Source: an uncultured Corynebacterium sp. (GTDB lineage: Bacteria > Actinomycetota > Actinomycetes > Mycobacteriales > Mycobacteriaceae). From it: DNA of 64,000 nucleotides. A program made the translations under genes and the position numbers. The stretch is from positions 1 to 64,000 of the forward strand of contig NZ_CALUCS010000003.1 in assembly GCF_943914615.1 (NCBI RefSeq), read 5' to 3'. The notes under the pieces were generated by a model, which was given only the letters and a program-made list of their open reading frames with translations, was not told the origin of the DNA and searched no databases. Positions 44,486-51,318 of the stretch are shown one piece after another. Positions within the stretch are counted from its first letter, which is position 1; the number at the start of each line of letters is the position of its first letter.

Positions 44486-46003
44486 CTAGTAGGGCGACAC
44501 GCTCGAACGGTGTGGGTCGATCTCCAACGAGCGGTGGATCGGCGGGAAGGCGCGCTGCGGGCAGTTATCGCGCGGGCACAGTCGGCAACCGGAGCCGATC
44601 GGCACTGCCGCGGACGTGTCCTCTAAGTCCAGACCGTCCGAATACACCGTCCGGTCGGCGTGCCGCAGCTCGCAGCCCAAACCGATGGCGAACATCTTCC
44701 CCGGCTGGCCCCATGCCGCGCGGTGGTGGTTCACGGTGCGCGCGATCCACAGGTAGGTTCTCCCGTCTGGCATCTGCGCGATCTGCCGCATGATCTTGCC
44801 CGGGTAGCTAAACGTTTCGTACACATTCCACAGCGGGCACGTGCCGCCGGAGTTGGAAAGGTGCAGGCCCGTCGCCGACTGGCGCTTGGACATGTTGCCC
44901 GCACGGTCCACGCGCACGAAGGTCCAGGGCACGCCGCGCAGGCTGGGGCGCTGCAGGCTAGAGAGGCGGTGGCAGACCGTTTCGTAACCTACGCCGTATT
45001 CGCGCATGAGGAACTCCAGGTCGTAGCGCGATTCCTCCGCGGAGCTGTGGAATTGCTGGTAGGGCAGGAGCAGTGCGGCGGCATAGTAGCTGGCCAGGCC
45101 GCGCCGGGCGAGCGCGCGGGATTCTTCGGACTGGAAGTGCCCTAGCTCCACCAGCGAGTCGATGGTCGTGCCGGCCTCTAGGAATGCCAGCTCGGTGGCC
45201 AGCCGGAATGCGATCTGCCCGGGGCGCATCTTCGCCGATACGTGGAGTGTCTTTTTCTGCGGTTCGAACTTGTGCTGCGTATCGCCCAGATCGCGCGAGT
45301 AAATCACCTGCACTTGGTGCACCTGTTGTAGCCTTTCGGTGATGATCTGTTCTGTGTGGTGTATTTGGTTCGCCCCGATGTTTATTTTGGACGCCAACTT
45401 CTCCGCCGCTACATCCAGAACATCGATGTAGTTCTGCCGGGCGTAGAAAAAGTCGCGGACTTCATCGTGTGGCATTGAGAACGCCTCTGGCCCGGAGGCT
45501 CGGCCGAAGAGCTCACCTTTGGGCGTGATGGAGAGGATGGCGGAGCCCTGCACGCGCTCCTCGGTGAGCAGCGAGAGGGTATCCGAGACATTCCGGTAGC
45601 GGGAGTGGAGGTCCACGAAGGCGCGGGCCAGGTCCGGGTGGTTCTTCACCAGCGCTGCGAGTTCGGTGACGTCCGCCGGGGTGGGGCTGATCTCCGGGTC
45701 TAGGGTGACGTCCTGGATTTCCGCCAGCAGGCGAGTGGAGTCTTGGTCGGCGAAGAAGGTCGGGTCGATGCCGAAGGCAGCAGTGATGCGCTCTAACACG
45801 GCGGTGGTTAGCGGGCGCCCGTCGTGCTCGATCTGGTTCACGTAGCTGGCAGAGAGGTCCAGGATCTCGGCGAGGCGGGCCTGGGAGATTCCGCGTTCCT
45901 TGCGTAGTTGGCGAAGGCGGGAGCCGACGAAGGGGCGCTCGGTATCGCGCTCTGAGTCGCGTGCAGGGGTGCGTGCAGATCTGCGTTCAGTCGGTTTTCC
46001 CAT
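44486..46003 (-). CDS. ramB: RamB-type regulator of acetate metabolism
   Basis: A 505-aa regulator. The XRE helix-turn-helix (about residues 27-85) has LRKERGISQARLAEILDLSASYVNQIEHD. An IrrE/ImmA-like middle region and the ScfR-type C-terminal domain (DUF2083) follow, with the conserved CPLWNVYE and CRLCPRDNCPQRAFP cysteines. In C. glutamicum RamB represses aceA, aceB and other acetate genes when no acetate is present. Here it lies next to aceA. I start at the ATG behind GGTGAG, and a GTG three codons earlier is possible. Confidence 0.93.
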   Translation of the reverse strand: MGKPTERRSARTPARDSERDTERPFVGSRLRQLRKERGISQARLAEILDLSASYVNQIEHDGRPLTTAVLERITAAFGIDPTFFADQDSTRLLAEIQDVTLDPEISPTPADVTELAALVKNHPDLARAFVDLHSRYRNVSDTLSLLTEERVQGSAILSITPKGELFGRASGPEAFSMPHDEVRDFFYARQNYIDVLDVAAEKLASKINIGANQIHHTEQIITERLQQVHQVQVIYSRDLGDTQHKFEPQKKTLHVSAKMRPGQIAFRLATELAFLEAGTTIDSLVELGHFQSEESRALARRGLASYYAAALLLPYQQFHSSAEESRYDLEFLMREYGVGYETVCHRLSSLQRPSLRGVPWTFVRVDRAGNMSKRQSATGLHLSNSGGTCPLWNVYETFSYPGKIMRQIAQMPDGRTYLWIARTVNHHRAAWGQPGKMFAIGLGCELRHADRTVYSDGLDLEDTSAAVPIGSGCRLCPRDNCPQRAFPPIHRSLEIDPHRSSVSPY

Positions 46004-46090
46004 GGTGCTCACCAGTATATTCGGAGGCTTTGGAGCATGAGTGAAGTTGCCATCGGCTTCATCCGTAGTAACTGCTTGTCAGGAAAGAGA

Positions 46091-46130
46091 AAGAGCCCGG
46101 CCAGCACTTTCGTGCTGACCGGGCTCTAGC
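46091..46130 (-). terminator. Terminator of aceA
   Basis: A strong stem (GAGCCCGG-C-CAGCA with TGCTG-A-CCGGGCTC) has a CTTTCG-type loop. On the minus strand it is followed by TTTCTCTTTC. It lies 57 bp after the aceA stop and ahead of ramB. Confidence 0.9.
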
Positions 46131-46186
46131 AGTGCGCGGGCTTTTCATCCCGCGCAGCTAGTTCCTAGCGCTTGGAAGCAAGCGGC

Positions 46187-47482
46187 TTAGTGGAACTGGC
46201 CCTCCTCGGTGGAGCCCTTCAGGGCGGTGGTGGAGGAGTTCGGGTCAACGGTGGTGGCGATCTGGTCGAAGTAGCCAGCACCGACCTCACGCTGGTGCTT
46301 CACAGCGGTGAAGCCGCGCTCCTTGGCGGAAGCGAACTCGCGGTTCTGCAGCTCCACGAAAGCGGTCATCTGGTTGCGGGCGTAGCCGTAAGCCAGGTCG
46401 AACATGGAGTGGTTCAGAGCGTGGAAGCCAGCCAGGGTGATGAACTGGAACTTGAAGCCCATTGCGCCCAGCTCGTTCTGGAACTTGGCGATGGTGTCGT
46501 CGTCCAGGTGTGCAGACCAGTTGAAGGACGGGGAGCAGTTGTAAGCCAGCAGCTGGTCCGGGTGCTCTTCGCGGACTGCCTCAGCGAACTTCTTAGCCAG
46601 CTCCAGGTCCGGGGTGCCGGTCTCCATCCAGATCAGGTCAGCGTACGGAGCGTATGCCTTCGCACGGGCGATGCAGGGCTCGATGCCGTTCTGCACGTTG
46701 TAGAAGCCCTCAGCGGTACGGCCGCCGGTCAGGAACGGCTTGTCGCGGTCGTCAACGTCGGAGGTCAGCAGGGTAGCAGCCTCAGCGTCGGTACGAGCAA
46801 CAACCAGGGTCGGGGTGTTGGCAACGTCAGCTGCCAGACGTGCGGAGTTCAGGGTACGGATGTGCTGCTGGGTCGGGATCAGGACCTTGCCGCCCAGGTG
46901 GCCACACTTCTTCTCGGAGGCCAGCTGGTCCTCCCAGTGGGTACCTGCAGCGCCGGCCTTGATCATAGCCTTCTGCAGCTCGTAAACGTTCAGTGCGCCA
47001 CCGAAGCCAGCCTCGCCGTCGGCAACGATCGGAACCAGCCAGTTGTCAACGGAGGTGTCACCCTCAACGCGAGCGATCTCGTCTGCGCGGGACAGCGCGT
47101 TGTTGATGCGCTGAACAACGGACGGAACGGAGTTCGCCGGGTACAGGGACTGGTCGGGGTAGGTGTGGCCGGACAGGTTAGCGTCACCTGCGACCTGCCA
47201 ACCGGACAGGTAAACGGCCTTCAGGCCTGCGCGAACCTGCTGAACGGCCTGGTTACCGGTCAGGGCGCCCAGGGCGTTGATGTAGGAGTCGTCATCCTTG
47301 TTGACTGCTTCCCACAGGATCTCAGCGCCGCGGCGTGCCAGGGTGTGCTCTTCAACAACGGTGCCCTGCAGCTCAGCGACCTGCTCTGCGGTGTAATCGC
47401 GCTCGACGTTAGCCCAGCGGGGGTTCTCGTCCCAGTCCTTCTGGATTTCTTCAGCGGTACGTGCCTTGCCGACGTTCGACAT
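46187..47482 (-). CDS. aceA: Isocitrate lyase
   Basis: A 431-aa glyoxylate-shunt enzyme that splits isocitrate into succinate and glyoxylate. The active-site signature KKCGHLGGK holds the catalytic cysteine. GTHWEDQLASE precedes it, and the metal site is in VARTDAEAATL with DVDDRD. It lines up with C. glutamicum AceA over its full length. GGAAG lies upstream of the ATG. It diverges from aceB across a 513-bp regulatory region and sits next to ramB, so the whole shunt and its repressor are clustered. Confidence 0.97.
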   Translation of the reverse strand: MSNVGKARTAEEIQKDWDENPRWANVERDYTAEQVAELQGTVVEEHTLARRGAEILWEAVNKDDDSYINALGALTGNQAVQQVRAGLKAVYLSGWQVAGDANLSGHTYPDQSLYPANSVPSVVQRINNALSRADEIARVEGDTSVDNWLVPIVADGEAGFGGALNVYELQKAMIKAGAAGTHWEDQLASEKKCGHLGGKVLIPTQQHIRTLNSARLAADVANTPTLVVARTDAEAATLLTSDVDDRDKPFLTGGRTAEGFYNVQNGIEPCIARAKAYAPYADLIWMETGTPDLELAKKFAEAVREEHPDQLLAYNCSPSFNWSAHLDDDTIAKFQNELGAMGFKFQFITLAGFHALNHSMFDLAYGYARNQMTAFVELQNREFASAKERGFTAVKHQREVGAGYFDQIATTVDPNSSTTALKGSTEEGQFH

Positions 47483-47863
47483 GTAGGGGTCACTTCCTTA
47501 CTAATTAAGGGGAGAGTTATGTCTTGGTCCCTGCCCGGGGGGTTCCTGGCGGGGGGACACGATCTGCATGCTCCAGAACCTCGACAGAGCCTTCCAGCGC
47601 AGTGGAGGTGAAGTCTGCGTTCCGTGTCTCTGCCTTCGAGAGTACCAACCCAAACAACCACGTCAATGCCGGTCAGGCGGATATTTCTGTGTGGGGGTGG
47701 CCCCGCTTTTTGTAAATCTTGTGAAGTTTTTTCCTCACCGTTTCTGAGTGACGCCTTAACGTGTGAACGTGATGTGGCTCTCTTGCTGCGCTTATAGGTG
47801 TGGTGCGCCACGAAGTCACTCGGGGTGTCAAAAACGAAAAAAGGAACAGCCTTGCCCGGTTAT

Positions 47864-47877
47864 CCCCATCGGTGGGG
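47864..47877. promoter_or_regulatory. Candidate RamA site upstream of aceB
   Basis: The palindrome CCCCA-TCGG-TGGGG fits the known RamA preference for short runs such as ACCCC/GGGGT. It lies about 120 bp before the aceB start. RamA itself is not encoded in this window. Confidence 0.35.
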
Positions 47878-47915
47878 GTGGGAAAAGTGCGATCTATGAC
47901 CAACTTCATGCCGAT

Positions 47916-47931
47916 CGTGAGCGAACTCACC
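47916..47931. promoter_or_regulatory. Candidate GlxR operator upstream of aceB
   Basis: The 16-mer CGTGA-GCGAAC-TCACC keeps the full GTGA-N6-TCAC core of the GlxR/CRP consensus TGTGA-N6-TCACA. It lies 65 bp upstream of the aceB start. In C. glutamicum GlxR was first described as a repressor of aceB. Confidence 0.65.
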
Positions 47932-47995
47932 TAGTCTTTGAGGATAGAGGCCTTTAGATAGGTAAATCGATTGATATGTGAGGAGCCACGTCACT

Positions 47996-50191
47996 ATGAC
48001 CCAGACCGAGCGCGTAACTGCCGGCGGCCTTCAGGTTGCCAAGACTCTCTACGACTTTGTTAACACTGAGGTACTTCCCGTCATCGGCAAGGATTCCGCC
48101 GAGGAGCAGGAGAAGTTCTGGGATGGCTTCGGCAAGATCGTCGAGGAGTACACCCCGCGCAACCGCGAGCTGTTGAACACTCGCGACGAGCTGCAGAAGA
48201 AGATGGACGCCTGGTATGCCGAGCACAAGGGTGCTCAGGATCCGGAGGAGTACAAGGCCTTCCTGAAGGAGATCGGCTACCTGGTCGACGAATCGGGCGA
48301 TTTTGAGATTAAGACCCAGAACATCGACCCGGAGGTCGGCACGACCGGCGGTCCGCAGCTGGTGGTGCCGATCCTGAACGCTCGCTTCGCGCTGAACGCG
48401 GCGAACGCCCGCTGGGGTTCTCTGTACGACGCTTTGTACGGCACCGACGCTATCTCTGAGGAAAACGGCCAGGAGAAGGGCACTGGTTACAACAAGGTTC
48501 GCGGTGACAAGGTTATCGAGTGGGGTCGCGAGTTCCTGGACCGCGTAGTACCCCTGGAGTCCGGCTCCCACAAGGACGTCACCAAGTACGCCGTCGAGTC
48601 CGGCCAGTTCACCGCCACCATCGACGGCAATGACGTGCACCTGCGCAACCCGGAGGTCTATGCGGGCTACGCCGGTGAGGAGTCCAACCCATCCGGCATT
48701 CTGGTCCGCAACAACGGCCTGTACTTCGAGATCCAGATCGATCCGGAATCCCCGATCGGCAAGACCGACAAGGCCGGTGTGAAGGACCTGAACCTCGAAT
48801 CCGCAATCTCCACCATCATGGACTTCGAGGACTCCGTCGCCGCTGTCGACGCAACCGACAAGACCCTGGGCTACCGCAACTGGCTGGGTCTAAACACCGG
48901 CAACCTCACCGAGGAAGTGGAGAAGGGCGGCAAGACCTTCACTCGTAAGCTGAACGAGGATCGTGTGTTTACCTCCCGTGATGGTGAGGAGCTGCGTCTG
49001 CACGGTCGTTCCCTGCTGTTCGTGCGTAACGTTGGCCACCTGATGCAGAATCCGGCGATCCTGGATCAGAGCGGTGAGGAGATCTTTGAGGGCATCATGG
49101 ATGCCGTCATCACCTCCGCTGCTGCGATCCCGGGTCTGGACGAGAACAACCCGCGTCGTAACTCCCGCAACGGTTCGATCTACATTGTGAAGCCGAAGCA
49201 GCACGGCCCGGAGGAGGTTGCGTTCACCAACGACCTGTTCGGTGCTGTGGAGGATCTGCTGGGTCTGGAGCGGTTCACCCTGAAGGTTGGTGTGATGGAT
49301 GAGGAGCGTCGTACCACTGCCAACCTGGATGCTTGCATCGCGCAGGTTAAGGAGCGTCTGGCGTTTATTAACACTGGCTTCCTGGACCGTACTGGTGATG
49401 AGATCCACACCTCTATGCTGGCTGGTCCGATGGTGCGTAAGGCGGATTTGCAGACCGCGCCGTGGAAGCTGGCTTACGAGGACAACAATGTGGATGCTGG
49501 TCTGGCACATGGTCTGCCGGGTAAGGCGCAGATCGGTAAGGGTATGTGGGCCAAGACTGAGCTGATGGCTGACATGCTGGCGCAGAAGATTGGCCAGCCG
49601 AAGGAGGGCGCTTCCACTGCATGGGTTCCGTCGCCGACGGGTGCAACCCTGCACGCAACCCACTACCACGAGGTGGATGTCTTTGAGGTGCAGGACAAGC
49701 TGCGTACCGAGGGTCGCCGCGACACTCTGGGTGACATTCTGACCATTCCGGTGGCGGAGTCCGCTGACTGGTCTGCGGAGGAGATCGCCGAGGAGATCGA
49801 TAACAATTCCCAGTCCATCCTGGGTTATGTGGTTCGCTGGGTGGAGCAGGGTGTGGGTTGCTCCAAGATTCCGGATATCCACGACATTGATCTGATGGAG
49901 GATCGTGCTACGTGCCGTATTAACTCGCAGCACTTGGCTAACTGGCTGAAGCACGGTGTGGTGACCGAGGAGCAGGTTCTGGAGTCTTTGCAGCGTATGG
50001 CTGTAAAAGTGGATGAGCAGAACGCTGGTGACGCGAACTACCGCAACATGGCTCCGAACTTTGATGAGTCGGTGGCTTTCCAGGCTGCGAAGGATTTGGT
50101 GTTTAAGGGTCTGGAGCAGCCGGCTGGTTACACTGAGCCGATCTTGCATGCCCGTCGTTTGGAGTTCAAGGCTAAAAACGGCATCGCCTAA
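47996..50191 (+). CDS. aceB: Malate synthase G
   Basis: A 731-aa enzyme that joins glyoxylate and acetyl-CoA to malate, completing the shunt with AceA. The size and continuous match to C. glutamicum AceB define the G isoform. Core blocks are LHGRSLLFVRNVGHLM, GSIYIVKPKQHGPEEVAF, LGLERFTLKVGVMDEERRTT (substrate and metal site) and RTGDEIHTSM. GAGGAG lies 10 nt before the chosen ATG. An ATG six codons upstream is less likely. Codon choice shifts from C-ending to T-ending codons in the second half. Confidence 0.97.
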   Translation: MTQTERVTAGGLQVAKTLYDFVNTEVLPVIGKDSAEEQEKFWDGFGKIVEEYTPRNRELLNTRDELQKKMDAWYAEHKGAQDPEEYKAFLKEIGYLVDESGDFEIKTQNIDPEVGTTGGPQLVVPILNARFALNAANARWGSLYDALYGTDAISEENGQEKGTGYNKVRGDKVIEWGREFLDRVVPLESGSHKDVTKYAVESGQFTATIDGNDVHLRNPEVYAGYAGEESNPSGILVRNNGLYFEIQIDPESPIGKTDKAGVKDLNLESAISTIMDFEDSVAAVDATDKTLGYRNWLGLNTGNLTEEVEKGGKTFTRKLNEDRVFTSRDGEELRLHGRSLLFVRNVGHLMQNPAILDQSGEEIFEGIMDAVITSAAAIPGLDENNPRRNSRNGSIYIVKPKQHGPEEVAFTNDLFGAVEDLLGLERFTLKVGVMDEERRTTANLDACIAQVKERLAFINTGFLDRTGDEIHTSMLAGPMVRKADLQTAPWKLAYEDNNVDAGLAHGLPGKAQIGKGMWAKTELMADMLAQKIGQPKEGASTAWVPSPTGATLHATHYHEVDVFEVQDKLRTEGRRDTLGDILTIPVAESADWSAEEIAEEIDNNSQSILGYVVRWVEQGVGCSKIPDIHDIDLMEDRATCRINSQHLANWLKHGVVTEEQVLESLQRMAVKVDEQNAGDANYRNMAPNFDESVAFQAAKDLVFKGLEQPAGYTEPILHARRLEFKAKNGIA

Positions 50192-50233
50192 GGCCTCGCG
50201 CGAAGCTAACGCTGTCTAAAGCGTTGAGGATCT

Positions 50234-50269
50234 AACCGCCGATGTGAGCCCGCCTCACCCGGCGGTTTT
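50234..50269 (+). terminator. Terminator of aceB
   Basis: The outer stem AACCGCCG/CGGCGGTT and the inner stem GTGAG/CTCAC form a long hairpin ending in TTTTCC, 42 bp after the stop. Confidence 0.88.
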
Positions 50270-50405
50270 CCTATGCCCAATTCCGTGCAGCTTCCTTGCA
50301 ACTTCCTTGTACGGACAGTTGTCCGACCCCCTGGTTAGACTGGTGGTCACACGAACACGCACGTACGAACTCACATGCACCAAGGCGCCCCGGAAGGAGC
50401 CCGAT

Positions 50406-51164
50406 TTGTCCGTCACCACCTTTGGCACCCCACCTTCTCGTTCTCTCTTTGATTTTGACGCCGTACTTTTCGACCTCGACGGTGTGATCACCCCGACCGC
50501 AGAGCTCCACCGCCAGGCGTGGGCACGGATGTTTAGTGCGTTCCTGGAGGCCAAGGGTGCTAAGCCCTACACCGAACAGGATTACTTCGACTACCTGGAC
50601 GGCCGTCGTCGCGACGAGGGCGTGGCTGCTCTGTTGGCCAGCCGTGGCATCGAGGTTCCGGAGGGCAACGCGGATGACGGTGCGGATCAAGACACGATCC
50701 ACGGCCTGGGGGCTCGCAAGAACGCGGACTTCCTGAAGCTGGTGGAAGAGGGCGTGCAGGCCTACGAGGGCTCCGTGCAGCTGCTGGATGTCATTCGGGA
50801 TCGCGTCGCAGCGGGAGAGAAGGCGCCCCAGATCGCGATCGTCTCCTCCTCGAAGAACGCCCGTCCGGTGCTCAAGGCGGCGGGGCTGCTCGATCGGTTT
50901 GAGGTTGTTGTGGATGGGAAGGTGGCGTCCGAAAAGAACCTGCCGGGTAAGCCCGCACCAGATACGTACCTGTATGGCGCACAGCAGCTCGGTGCCAGTG
51001 CGGAGAACTCGGTGGTGGTGGAGGATGCCACCAGTGGTGTGGCCAGCGGAAAGGCCGGCAAGTTCGGGCTGGTAATCGGCGTGGATCGCGGGGCAGGCGC
51101 GGAGGCGCTGCACGAACACGGCGCGGACATCGTGGTCGACGACCTGGCGGACCTGCTGGGCTAG
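50406..51164 (+). CDS. Beta-phosphoglucomutase-like HAD hydrolase
   Basis: A 252-aa HAD protein with a class I cap. Motif I is FDLDGVITPT, motif II IVSSSKN, motif III KPAPDTYLYGA and motif IV VVVEDATSGV, as in beta-phosphoglucomutases, which interconvert beta-glucose 1-phosphate and glucose 6-phosphate. The start is a TTG placed 6 nt after a strong AAGGAG. The open frame reaches back to 50244, but that part is not family-like. It is paired with a GH65 phosphorylase-type gene, as in Rv3400-Rv3401, so the two probably act in one disaccharide pathway. Confidence 0.9.
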   Translation: MSVTTFGTPPSRSLFDFDAVLFDLDGVITPTAELHRQAWARMFSAFLEAKGAKPYTEQDYFDYLDGRRRDEGVAALLASRGIEVPEGNADDGADQDTIHGLGARKNADFLKLVEEGVQAYEGSVQLLDVIRDRVAAGEKAPQIAIVSSSKNARPVLKAAGLLDRFEVVVDGKVASEKNLPGKPAPDTYLYGAQQLGASAENSVVVEDATSGVASGKAGKFGLVIGVDRGAGAEALHEHGADIVVDDLADLLG

Positions 51165-51243
51165 AGTACGTGGCCGGGGGCTAACACGCAGAACCTTTAC
51201 ACGCTGAGCCTTTAGACGAACAACCGGCACAGAACTGCAAAGA

Positions 51244-51273
51244 CTTACGCAGGTTTACATAGGCTTACGCAGG
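51244..51273 (+). repeat. 10-bp tandem repeat, three copies
   Basis: CTTACGCAGG, TTTACATAGG and CTTACGCAGG follow each other without gaps in the leader between the HAD gene and the GH65 gene. Copies one and three are identical. It could be an operator array or slippage product. Confidence 0.6.
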
Positions 51274-51318
51274 CCTATAAAGAAGTAGACAGAACTAGAC
51301 GGAGAAACCGGAAATACT

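Larger units (their letters stand above)
47483..47995. promoter_or_regulatory. aceA-aceB divergent regulatory region
   Basis: A 513-bp gap that must hold both promoters. It contains the GlxR-like site at 47916-47931 and a palindrome CCCCA-TCGG-TGGGG (47864-47877) that resembles the G/C stretches bound by RamA. A near copy of the dispersed motif lies on the minus strand (47741-47755), with a diverged one on the plus strand (47824-47838). No clear RamB box of the AAAGTTTGC type was found. Confidence 0.65.

Noticed and set aside
46172..47611. A 479-codon plus-strand frame opposite aceA
   Set aside because: It mirrors the strongly biased codons of aceA on the other strand and has no recognisable domain.
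48890..50149. A 419-codon minus-strand frame opposite aceB
   Set aside because: It is a shadow of a conserved, highly biased gene, with no start signal or domain.
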